Assembly: GCA_022711435.1 (NCBI GenBank)
Contig: JAKLFB010000053.1
Coordinates: 1-32,903, forward strand
Length of the DNA: 32,903 nucleotides
Direction: 5' to 3'
Source of the DNA: Verrucomicrobiota bacterium
Lineage (GTDB): Bacteria > Verrucomicrobiota > Verrucomicrobiia > Limisphaerales > UBA1319
Translations under genes and position numbers: made by a program
Notes under the pieces: model-generated
Database searches by the model: none
What the model was told of the DNA's origin: nothing
The model's input: the letters and a program-made list of their open reading frames with translations, nothing else
Shown: one piece after another, positions 7,751 through 14,727 of the stretch
How positions within the stretch are numbered: position 1 is the first letter of the stretch
Layout: the number at the start of each line of letters is the position of its first letter

Positions 7751-9427
7751 ATGAAAGCACGTGTTATGAGCCTGGGGCTGGGGGTGTCCGTTCTGGCGGT
7801 TGTGTCAGCGGGCGCCGCGGAGCAGCACCGCACGCTGACAGTGCGCGAGTATCGGGATCGCATGAAGGGGGGGTGGATCGGGCAGATCGCCGGGGTGTCC
7901 TGGGGCGCGCCGACCGAGTTCAAGTGGAAGGACGAGATCATCCCCGAGGACAAGATGCCGCTGTGGCGGCCGGAGATGATCAACCACGCGTTCGGGCAGG
8001 ACGATCTGTATGTGGAGATGACGTTTCTCCGGACGCTCGAGGAATATGGTCTGGGCGCGTCGATTCGGCAGGCGGGGATCGATTTTGCCAACAGCGGCTA
8101 TCCGCTCTGGTGCGCGAACCGGGCGGGGCGGACCAACCTGCGGCGCGGCATTGCGCCACCGGACTCGAGCCATCCGCAGTTCAACCGCTGCCCGAACGAC
8201 ATCGATTACCAGATCGAAGCGGACTACTCGGGGCTGATTGCGCCGGGGCTGCCGCAAGTGGCGATCGATCTGGGCGAGAAGTTCGGGCGTCTGATGAACT
8301 ACGGGGACGGGATGTATGCGGGGCAGTTCATGGGGGCGATGTATGCGGAGGCGTTTTTCGAGAGCGATCCGGTTCGAATCGTCGAGGCGGGTCTGCGGGC
8401 GATCCCGGCCGCAAGCCAGTATGCGGAGATGGTGCGCGATTTGCTGGCGTGGCACCGGGCGGATCCGAACGACTGGCAGAAGGCGTGGGGGCTCTGCCAG
8501 CGCAAGTACCGGGAGGATCCGGGGTATCAGCGGGCGTCCAACGGCGGGATCGACTGCAAGATCAACGGCGCCTACGTGCTGCTGGGGCTTCTGTATGGGA
8601 ATCGGGATGCGGATCGGACGATCGTGATCTCGTGCCGGGCGGGGCAGGATTCGGACTGCAATCCATCGAGCTCGGCGGGCGTGCTGTTCACGACCATGGG
8701 CTTCTCGCGTCTGCCGGCGCGGTTCAACACAGGGCTCGACGAGGAGAAGGAGTTCAGCCACACGGCCTACAATTTTCCGCGGCTGATCGAGGTGTGCGAG
8801 AAGCTGGCGCGGAGCTATGTGACGCGGCATGGAGGCAGGGTCGAGAGGGGGGCGTCGGGCGAGGAGGTGTTTGTGATCCCCGTGTCCGAGCCCAAGCCGA
8901 GCCGGCTGGAGCTGAGCTGGGCGCCGGGGCCGATCGCCGGCAGCCGGTTCACCCCGGAGGAGATGGCGCAAATCCGGTATACAGCCACGCCGGCGGGCAT
9001 GAAGGAAGCGGTCGAGCGATGGTCGGCCGGCTGGGAGATTGTCGATTGCGGCCAGGACATGGACCCGGGATTGCGCGCGGAATGGGGAGGGAAGAAGAAC
9101 GTGCTCTGCACGCATCCGCTGGATCAGACGACGGGCTGTGTGCTTCGGCGGACGGTGGACGTGCCGTCGGGGCGGAAGACGGCGCTGCGCCTGGTTGTGG
9201 GGCATGATCCGCAGGGCGATTTCGAGCTGCGGGTTCGGGCGGGCGGCCAGGAGCTGCTGCGGAAGCCGGTGAGCGCGGCGACCTGCACGGACGGCCACTG
9301 GCTGGCGGCGGAGGTTGATCTGACGGCGTTTGCGGGCCGGACGATCCGGCTGGAGCTAGTGAACCAGCCCACCGGCTGGTCCTACGAGGCTGCTTACTGG
9401 GCCGAAGCGAGCATCGGGAGCGAGTAG
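7751..9427 (+). CDS. Exported ADP-ribosylglycohydrolase-fold protein
   Basis: This 558-residue protein has an N-terminal signal peptide (VSVLAVVSAGAAEQ near residues 12-26). It then has an ADP-ribosylglycohydrolase core with its two metal-site motifs: GQDDLYVEM (family form x-DD-T/S) and GQDSDCNPSSSAG (family form G-x-D-x-D). A C-terminal extension of about 190 residues looks like a beta-sandwich, perhaps carbohydrate-binding. Family enzymes remove ADP-ribose from proteins or small molecules in the cytosol. An exported member more likely cleaves a glycosidic or related bond outside the membrane, but that is inference. ATG 7751 gives a compact signal peptide; an upstream in-frame start at 7727 is less likely. 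It transcribes away from the MFS unit and precedes a membrane methyltransferase by about 75 nt. Confidence 0.8.
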   Translation: MKARVMSLGLGVSVLAVVSAGAAEQHRTLTVREYRDRMKGGWIGQIAGVSWGAPTEFKWKDEIIPEDKMPLWRPEMINHAFGQDDLYVEMTFLRTLEEYGLGASIRQAGIDFANSGYPLWCANRAGRTNLRRGIAPPDSSHPQFNRCPNDIDYQIEADYSGLIAPGLPQVAIDLGEKFGRLMNYGDGMYAGQFMGAMYAEAFFESDPVRIVEAGLRAIPAASQYAEMVRDLLAWHRADPNDWQKAWGLCQRKYREDPGYQRASNGGIDCKINGAYVLLGLLYGNRDADRTIVISCRAGQDSDCNPSSSAGVLFTTMGFSRLPARFNTGLDEEKEFSHTAYNFPRLIEVCEKLARSYVTRHGGRVERGASGEEVFVIPVSEPKPSRLELSWAPGPIAGSRFTPEEMAQIRYTATPAGMKEAVERWSAGWEIVDCGQDMDPGLRAEWGGKKNVLCTHPLDQTTGCVLRRTVDVPSGRKTALRLVVGHDPQGDFELRVRAGGQELLRKPVSAATCTDGHWLAAEVDLTAFAGRTIRLELVNQPTGWSYEAAYWAEASIGSE

Positions 9428-9502
9428 GGATTTTTCCGGGGCGATCTGGGTGGGCTGCCTGGGATTGGATCAGGCGGGGATGGCGGTGCAGGGGTGGGGC
9501 GG

Positions 9503-10096
9503 ATGGACCGGTTTCGATACTGTGTTGCGCTGCTGGTGGTGATGGTCGGGCCAACGATCCTGGTTTACTGGCTGGCCATTCATCGCTGGATACGCTTGTG
9601 GCGCCGGCTGGGTGCGGCCGCCACGCTGGGAGCGGTCTGGTCGCTCATGCTGGTGTCGGCGGCGGGGTTATTCCGGGCCCGAGGCTGGCTGCTGTCGGTG
9701 GATTTCGGGACGCATCGTTTTCTGGCGATTGCGGGGCTGATTTGTTTGGGGATCGCGGGCTGGCTGGGATGGGAGCTTCGGCGGAACTTCGGGTTCCGTG
9801 TGCTGCTGGGGCTGCCGGAGCTTGCCCCGTCGAGATATCCGGCGCGACTGATTGCGGAGGGGGTTCACGCCCGGGTGCGGCATCCGCGGTATGTGCAGCT
9901 GTTCGTGGCGCTGGCGGGGTGGTCCCTGCTGGCGAACTACGCAGCGAGCTACGCGGTCTGCGCGCTCTGGATTCCCGGGGTGTGGGTGATGGCCCGGCTC
10001 GAGGAGAGGGAGCTGCGGGAGCGGTTCGGGCCTGCGTACGAGGAGTATTGCCGTCGAGTTCCGGCGTTTGTGCCGCGGCGTCCGGATCGATCCTGA
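9503..10096 (+). CDS. Isoprenylcysteine/phospholipid methyltransferase-family membrane protein
   Basis: This 197-residue protein has about five hydrophobic segments and the conserved C-terminal ICMT/PEMT signature: RHPRYVQL after the fourth helix, then EERELRERFGPAYEEYCRRVP near the end. These motifs bind S-adenosylmethionine at the membrane face. In bacteria, members methylate lipids or small isoprenoid-like substrates, or remain uncharacterised. The true substrate cannot be read here. ATG 9503 follows a G-rich GGGGTGGGG stretch that may serve as ribosome site; a GTG at 9494 is the alternative. It is convergent with glnA, with 37 bp between stops. Confidence 0.75.
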   Translation: MDRFRYCVALLVVMVGPTILVYWLAIHRWIRLWRRLGAAATLGAVWSLMLVSAAGLFRARGWLLSVDFGTHRFLAIAGLICLGIAGWLGWELRRNFGFRVLLGLPELAPSRYPARLIAEGVHARVRHPRYVQLFVALAGWSLLANYAASYAVCALWIPGVWVMARLEERELRERFGPAYEEYCRRVPAFVPRRPDRS

Positions 10097-10137
10097 ACGC
10101 CGCGGGCGGTGCGGGGCCGGGAGGCGGCCGTGTTCAG
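10093..10137. terminator. Imperfect hairpin between convergent genes
   Basis: CTGAAC (10093-10098) pairs with GTTCAG (10132-10137), and the adjacent GCCGC pairs with GCGGC, giving an imperfect stem over a GC-rich loop. It spans the gap between the methyltransferase stop and the glnA stop and could serve both strands. There is no T-tract, so this is a weak call. Confidence 0.3.
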
Positions 10138-11546
10138 GCGTCGTAATAGAGGTGCATCTCGTAGGGGTGCGGCCGCAGGCGGAGGGCGTCATGCTCCTTG
10201 CGCTTGGTGCTGACCCACATTTCGAGGAAGTCGAGGCTGAAGACATCGCCTTTGAGGAGGAACTCGTGGTCTTTCTCGAGGCAATCGAGCGACTCGCCGA
10301 GGCTGGCGGGGACGCTGGGGACCTGTTTGAGCTCCTCCGGTGGGAGCTCGTAGATATTTTTGTCGAGGGGCTCGCCGGGATCGATCTTGTTGAGGACGCC
10401 GTCCAGGCCGGCCAGGAGGAGGGCGGAGAAGGCGAGGTAGGGGTTGGCGGCGGGATCGGGCGGGCGGTATTCGATCCGCTTGGCCTTGGGATTTTCGCTG
10501 TAGGCGGGGATGCGGATGGCGGCGCTGCGGTTGCGCGAGCTATAGGCGAGGTTGACGGGGGCTTCGTAGCCGGGGACCAGGCGTTTGAAGCTATTGGTGG
10601 TGGGGCTGCAGATGGCGCACAAGGCCCGCGCGTGCTTGAGGATGCCGCCGATGTAGTAGAGGGCCATCTGGCTCAGGCCGGCGTATTCGTTGCCGGCGAA
10701 GAGCGGCTTGTTCTTTTTCCAGAGGGACATGTGGGTGTGCATGCCGGAGCCGTTGTCTCCGAAGAGCGGTTTGGGCATGAACGTGGCGGTTTTTCCGTGT
10801 TTCTTGGCGACGTTGCGAACGATGTATTTGAAGACCATCATCTTGTCGGCCATGCGGACGAGGGTGTCGAAGCGGATATCGATCTCGACCTGGCCGGCGG
10901 TGGCGACCTCGTGGTGATGGCGTTCGACCTTGAGGCCGAGCTCGTCCATGATGAGGCACATTTCGGTGCGGAGATCCTGCTGGGTATCGGCGGGGGCGAC
11001 GGGGAAGTAGCCCTCTTTATATCGGATCTTGTAGCCGAGGTTGGGCATTTCATCGCGGCCGGCATTCCAGGCGGCCTCCTCGGAATCGATCAGGTAGGAC
11101 GATCCGTTGGTGCGGTTGTCGAATTGGATGTTGTCGAACACGAAGAACTCGGCCTCGGGGCCGAACACGGCTGTATCGGCGAGCCCGGTGGCGAGGAGGT
11201 AGCGTTCGGCGCGGTGGGCGATGCCGCGGGGGTCGCGGAGGTAGGCCTCCTTGGCGCCGGTCTCGGCGATGGTGCAGGTCAGCGAGAGCGTGGGGACGGC
11301 GCAGAACGGATCGATGAACGCCGTGGCGGGATCGGGCATGGCGAGCATGTCGGATGCCTCGATGGACTTCCAGCCGCGGATGGATGAGCCGTCGAAGCCG
11401 AGCCCTTCGGCGAAGGCCTCCTCGGTCAACTCGCCGATGGGCAGGGTGAAGTGCTGCCAGGTCCCGAAGGTGTCGACGAACTTCAAGTCGACCATTTTCG
11501 CCCCGGATTTCAGGGCCGTTTCGATTGCGTTTTTCGGTGTGCTCAT
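10134..11546 (-). CDS. glnA: Glutamine synthetase type I
   Basis: This 470-residue GSI enzyme makes glutamine from glutamate, ammonia and ATP in the cytosol. Family motifs are intact: GFDGSSIRGW near residue 55, metal-site GPEAEFFVFD near 130, HHHEVATAGQVEID near 210, GMHTHMS near 265, NRSAAIRIP near 340 and EYRPPDPAANPYL near 360. KNIYELPPEE places a tyrosine at about residue 399, matching the adenylylation site of GSI-beta enzymes, so ATase control is likely. ATG 11546 gives MSTPKNAIE; upstream in-frame codons are non-conserved. It is the third gene of glnK-amtB-glnA, 81 nt after amtB, with a hairpin in that gap. GlnE and GlnD are not in the window. Confidence 0.97.
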   Translation of the reverse strand: MSTPKNAIETALKSGAKMVDLKFVDTFGTWQHFTLPIGELTEEAFAEGLGFDGSSIRGWKSIEASDMLAMPDPATAFIDPFCAVPTLSLTCTIAETGAKEAYLRDPRGIAHRAERYLLATGLADTAVFGPEAEFFVFDNIQFDNRTNGSSYLIDSEEAAWNAGRDEMPNLGYKIRYKEGYFPVAPADTQQDLRTEMCLIMDELGLKVERHHHEVATAGQVEIDIRFDTLVRMADKMMVFKYIVRNVAKKHGKTATFMPKPLFGDNGSGMHTHMSLWKKNKPLFAGNEYAGLSQMALYYIGGILKHARALCAICSPTTNSFKRLVPGYEAPVNLAYSSRNRSAAIRIPAYSENPKAKRIEYRPPDPAANPYLAFSALLLAGLDGVLNKIDPGEPLDKNIYELPPEELKQVPSVPASLGESLDCLEKDHEFLLKGDVFSLDFLEMWVSTKRKEHDALRLRPHPYEMHLYYDA

Positions 11547-11577
11547 TCCGTGATGGGTGTGGGTTTTCGGTTGTTCT

Positions 11578-11602
11578 GCAGAGGCGGCGGTCCGCCTGCT
11601 GC
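11578..11602 (-). promoter_or_regulatory. Intercistronic hairpin between amtB and glnA
   Basis: GCAG-AGGCGG (11578-11587), loop CGGT, then CCGCCT (11592-11597) and CTGC (11599-11602) form a 10-bp stem with one bulged base. It sits in the 81-nt gap upstream of glnA. No U-tract follows in the transcribed direction, so it looks more like an RNA-processing or partial-attenuation element than a terminator. Function is inferred only. Confidence 0.45.
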
Positions 11603-11627
11603 GGGTTGATTGCATTGGGGGTTGTGA

Positions 11628-13082
11628 TCAGCCGTGATACGCTTCCTCGCCATGCTCGGACAGGTCCAGGCCGATCGTCTCAACTTCCTCGGACGGGCGC
11701 AAGCCGATAGCGGCCTTGAGGGCGAAGGCGATCGCCGCCGTGCCAGCTGCGGCCAGGAGGGTGGTGAGGGCGACGGCCTTGAGCTGCTCGATCCAGAGAG
11801 TCTTGCCAAGGAAATCCTGGAGGTTGGAGGCGAGGTTGGGGTTGGCGTCGGCGGTGGCCAGGAGGCCGGTCAGAAGGGCGCCGAGGGTGCCGCCGACTCC
11901 GTGCACGCCGAATGTGTCGAGGGCGTCATCGTAGCCCAGCCATGCCTTGAGCCGGTAGCATGCCAGGAAGGGGATGAGGCCGGCAGCGATCCCGATGAGG
12001 ACCGCGCCGGAGGGCATGACATATCCGGCGGCGGGGGTTACGACGACCAGGCCGGCGACCGCGCCCGAGCAGAAGCCCAGGACGCTGGGTTTGCCTTTGA
12101 CGATCCATTCCGCGGCGGGCCAGACGAACGAGGCGACTGCGGCGGCGAGGGTTGTCGTGGTGAATGCGCCGGCCGCAACGCCGTCGGCGGCGAGGGCGCT
12201 TCCGGCGTTGAAGCCGTACCAGCCCACCCAGAGCATCCCGGTGCCGACCATGCAGAGGACCATGCTGTGCGGGGGCATCGGCTCCTTGGGATAGCCAAGC
12301 CGTTTGCCCAGGATCAGGCAGAGAATCAGAGCGGTCCATCCCGAGGACATGTGGACCACGGTGCCTCCGGCGAAATCGACAGCGCGGATCGATGCGCGGG
12401 GGTTCCAGACGCCGTTCATGAGCCCGTCGATACCCCAGACCATGTGCGCCAGGGGGAAGTAGACCAGGAACATCCAGAGGGCGACGAAGGCCAGCACGGC
12501 GGAGAACTTCATGCGTTCGGCGATCGCGCCGACGATCAGCGCGGGCGTGATGATCGCAAACATGAGCTGATACATCGAAAAGACGTTCTGGGAGATCCAG
12601 TAGGAATAATTGGTGTTGGGACTGGAATCCACGCCAGCCAGGAACCGGAACGAGAGGCCGCCAAGGAAGGAGCCGCGGGAGTCGAACACCAGGCTGTAGC
12701 CCGCGCAGTACCACAGGATCGTGACCAGGCCGGCGATCCCGAGGCATTGGCCCAGGACCGAGAGCACGTTCTTGCGTCGGACGAGCCCGCCGTAGAAGAG
12801 GGCCAGGCCGGGCAGCGTCATGAACAGGACCAAGGCCGAGGATGTCATGAGCCATGCGTTGTGGCCGGGGCCGGGGCCGGGCACTTTGGAGGCGACGGCG
12901 GCATCGGGGGCGTCGGCGGCTCGAGCCGTGTTGTTGAGGTAGGCCTCGACGTCGGCCAGGCGCTGCTCGAGAGTCGGTTCTGTCCGGGGCGCGGCGGCCG
13001 CGGCATCGGCGGCGGGGCAGAGCGCGGGGGCCAGGTGCAGAGCCATGACCAGCAACCAGAGCCAGGATCGGATTGTTTTCAT
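11628..13082 (-). CDS. amtB: Ammonium transporter, Amt family
   Basis: This 484-residue Amt/Mep/Rh protein begins with a cleavable-looking signal (WLWLLVMALHLAPALCPA) and an extra periplasmic helix-rich stretch (LEQRLADVEAYLNN) before the 11-helix core. The signature DFAGGTVVHMSSGW carries the ammonium-site Asp and, eight residues on, the first of the twin histidines; FGVHGVGGTLGAL carries the second. The transporter imports ammonium and is normally gated by GlnK binding on the cytosolic face. ATG 13082 is chosen for the signal peptide; codons further upstream overlap glnK and are not conserved. It lies 28 nt after glnK and 81 nt before glnA, a standard co-regulated order. Confidence 0.96.
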   Translation of the reverse strand: MKTIRSWLWLLVMALHLAPALCPAADAAAAAPRTEPTLEQRLADVEAYLNNTARAADAPDAAVASKVPGPGPGHNAWLMTSSALVLFMTLPGLALFYGGLVRRKNVLSVLGQCLGIAGLVTILWYCAGYSLVFDSRGSFLGGLSFRFLAGVDSSPNTNYSYWISQNVFSMYQLMFAIITPALIVGAIAERMKFSAVLAFVALWMFLVYFPLAHMVWGIDGLMNGVWNPRASIRAVDFAGGTVVHMSSGWTALILCLILGKRLGYPKEPMPPHSMVLCMVGTGMLWVGWYGFNAGSALAADGVAAGAFTTTTLAAAVASFVWPAAEWIVKGKPSVLGFCSGAVAGLVVVTPAAGYVMPSGAVLIGIAAGLIPFLACYRLKAWLGYDDALDTFGVHGVGGTLGALLTGLLATADANPNLASNLQDFLGKTLWIEQLKAVALTTLLAAAGTAAIAFALKAAIGLRPSEEVETIGLDLSEHGEEAYHG

Positions 13083-13110
13083 AAGCGGATCGGGCTGGAT
13101 GAATCGCTGC

Positions 13111-13449
13111 TCAGACAGCTTGATCTCCCTTCTCCTCGGTCCGGATCCGGATGGCCTCGATGATGGGGGAGATGAACACCTTGCCATCGCCGATCTTGCC
13201 GGTCCGGGCGGCTTTCACGATGGCCGCTACGGCGGGGTCGACATCGCCATCGGCCATGACGACCTCGATCTTGATCTTCGGGAGGAAATCGACCGTGTAT
13301 TCGCTGCCGCGGTAGATTTCGGTGTGGCCCTTCTGGCGGCCGAACCCTTTGACCTCGCTGACCGTCATGCCCTCGACGCCAACTTCGGCGAGCGCGTCCT
13401 TGACCTCTTCGAGCTTGAACGGTTTGATGATCGCTTCGATTTTTTTCAT
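13111..13449 (-). CDS. glnK: Nitrogen regulatory protein PII
   Basis: This 112-residue PII protein is full length. The T-loop GRQKGHTEIYRGSEYTV contains Tyr51, the uridylylation site of proteobacterial PII, and KIGDGKVFISPIIEAIRIRT is the second PII signature, binding ATP/ADP. PII senses 2-oxoglutarate and energy state, and controls the adjacent Amt channel and GS adenylylation. It is named glnK rather than glnB because it leads an operon with amtB. ATG 13449 is the only sensible start. No clear ribosome site is seen, but a sigma-54-type promoter lies about 46 nt upstream. Confidence 0.96.
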   Translation of the reverse strand: MKKIEAIIKPFKLEEVKDALAEVGVEGMTVSEVKGFGRQKGHTEIYRGSEYTVDFLPKIKIEVVMADGDVDPAVAAIVKAARTGKIGDGKVFISPIIEAIRIRTEEKGDQAV

Positions 13450-13494
13450 GGCGCATCTGTGGCTCAGTCATCGTCCGACGACGATCAGGGCTGG

Positions 13495-13511
13495 AGCAGC
13501 CCTTGTGCCAA
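13495..13511 (-). promoter_or_regulatory. Sigma-54 (-24/-12) promoter upstream of glnK-amtB-glnA
   Basis: On the minus strand the sequence reads TTGGCACAAGGGCTGCT. It has the invariant GG and GC exactly 10 nt apart and matches TGGCAC-N5-TTGCA except at the first and last bases of the -12 box (CTGCT). The expected start site is near 13485, giving a leader of about 35 nt before glnK. This is the usual nitrogen-limitation promoter type and fits the operon. I could not find a convincing NtrC palindrome between 13512 and 13770, and no credible gene either. Confidence 0.75.
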
Positions 13512-13770
13512 GCCGCGTGATCGAATCGATGATTATCGCAATCGATTGGGCTCGAGCAGGATGCATTGATGAAGTTCGAGTGGCAGATCGAGCGGATGGG
13601 GCAGGGTCGGGTGGCTCTTTTTAGCCAGTTGATCAAAACAAGCCAGGCATCGGGTGCAGGAAATAACAGTTCGGCTCTTGGCGCGTCCGATCGGACCAAG
13701 GGGGCGTCTGCGGAGCGTGTTCTGCTTCACATGGCCCATGGAGGAGGGCGTGGAGAGACCCGGGCTTTAA

Positions 13771-13800
13771 GGGTCTGTGCAAAAATTACTTCCGATTTTG
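13771..13800 (+). repeat. Left terminal inverted repeat of the MITE-like element
   Basis: The 30-bp end begins GGGTCTGTGCAAAAATTA, then C, then TTCCGATTTTG. It pairs with 14014-14043, differing only at position 19 (C versus A). Confidence 0.85.
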
Positions 13801-14013
13801 GCGGGAGCGCCGCCGGGCCCGATGCGAGGCGCAAGGGAGGGAGTGTATCCCCCCGCGATACTCGACCGACCGAGCCACGAAGCAGATGGCCCGGCGCCGC
13901 CCCGCCCCGCAGGGCTGGGGGCCTTGGGCGCGCTGGCTGTGTTGCTCCTCGCTCACAGACCGCGCGGGTATGCTCGCTCGTCGCGCCTTGCCAGCCCGCC
14001 CAATCCCCTCCAG

Positions 14014-14043
14014 CAAAATCGGAATTAATTTTTGCACAGACCC
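14014..14043 (-). repeat. Right terminal inverted repeat of the MITE-like element
   Basis: Read on the minus strand this is GGGTCTGTGCAAAAATTA, then A, then TTCCGATTTTG. Its outermost base supplies the third base of the rfaE2 stop codon. Confidence 0.85.
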
Positions 14044-14537
14044 TAAGGCTGCCGGCCGGCCAATCGTTCGACGAGAGCGGTGGTCGACCGGCCGGGGATC
14101 AGCGGGAGGATCACGATGCGTCCGCCTGCGGCTTCGACCGCGCGCCGCTCGTCTGCGTTGAGGGTGTCCAGCGTGTAATCGCCGCCTTTGACATAGATAT
14201 CGGGTTGAGCCAGGGACAGGAACCGGACAGCAGCGGGCTCAGGAAAGATGCAAACCGCATCGACGCATCCGAGGGCGGCCAGGACCAAGGCGCGGTCGGA
14301 TTCGGGGTTGACGGGGCGGGACGGACCTTTGAGAGCGCGGACGGATGCGTCGCTGTTGAGCCCGACCAGCAGGGCGTCGCCGAGGTTGCGGGCGGATTCG
14401 AGGTATTGGACGTGGCCGGCATGGAGGATATCGAAGCACCCGTTCGTGACGACGATGCGCGCATGGCGCTGGCGTTGCCGGGCGCGCCAGGCGTGGAGGT
14501 CGTCCAGGGTCACGATTTTTTCGGCGGCGCGATGCAT
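14043..14537 (-). CDS. rfaE2: D-glycero-beta-D-manno-heptose 1-phosphate adenylyltransferase (RfaE2/HldE C-terminal type)
   Basis: This 164-residue stand-alone nucleotidyltransferase transfers AMP from ATP to heptose 1-phosphate, making ADP-heptose for lipopolysaccharide core synthesis in the cytosol. Motifs are VTNGCFDILHAGHV (the HxGH nucleotide-binding motif), LVGLNSD, YVKGGDY and PGRSTTALVERL near the C-terminus; length matches the single-domain RfaE2 family. ATG 14537 gives MHRAAEKIVTLDDL; the open frame continues upstream but is not conserved. The stop TAG is made from TA of the duplicated target plus G of the MITE end; the uninterrupted site would have read TAA, so the protein is unchanged. 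It is divergent from the PQQ-like gene across 190 bp where no gene or clear promoter was found. Confidence 0.9.
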   Translation of the reverse strand: MHRAAEKIVTLDDLHAWRARQRQRHARIVVTNGCFDILHAGHVQYLESARNLGDALLVGLNSDASVRALKGPSRPVNPESDRALVLAALGCVDAVCIFPEPAAVRFLSLAQPDIYVKGGDYTLDTLNADERRAVEAAGGRIVILPLIPGRSTTALVERLAGRQP

Positions 14538-14727
14538 GCGGGCATCACGATGGCGGAAAACGGGGCTGAAGGCAATCCTTCCGAGGCGTGGACGGCGAGT
14601 TGGCAGGGGGCGGCTGGATGCGCCGCGGGCGTTGTGAAACGCTTGCACGTGCGGGCCTGAGACGCGACAATCCCGAGCGCCGTGCGGGTGTCGAGCGAAA
14701 GGCGAGTCGGCGGAAGGTCCGAATTTT

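Larger units (their letters stand above)
13768..14046. mobile_element. 273-bp MITE-like element (13771-14043) with TAA target duplication
   Basis: Terminal inverted repeats of 30 bp with one mismatch lie at 13771-13800 and 14014-14043, beginning GGGTCTGTGCAAAAATTA on each strand. The flanking bases are TAA on both sides (13768-13770 and 14044-14046), a 3-bp target duplication. Interior sequence is itself an imperfect long inverted repeat, for example GAGGGAGTGTATCCCC on the left against GAGCGAGCATACCCG on the reverse of the right, so the RNA would fold into a long hairpin. There is no credible transposase frame inside, so it must be mobilised in trans. A TNA-type duplication is described for the IS1031 group of the IS5 family, but that link is only a suggestion. 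Confidence 0.85.

Noticed and set aside
5956..9207. A 1083-codon plus-strand open frame
   Set aside because: It runs antisense to the MFS gene and out of frame through the glycohydrolase-like gene; the translation is low-complexity Gly/Asp/Glu/Ala without family motifs.
13771..14043. Short open frames inside the MITE-like element
   Set aside because: All are under 100 codons, overlap each other on both strands and show no transposase motif.
14538..14648. N-terminal extension of the rfaE2 frame to 14648
   Set aside because: The extra 37 residues are Arg/Pro-rich and the conserved family start fits ATG 14537.
13566..14660. A plus-strand open frame spanning the MITE
   Set aside because: It crosses both element ends and the antisense of rfaE2, so its continuity is accidental.
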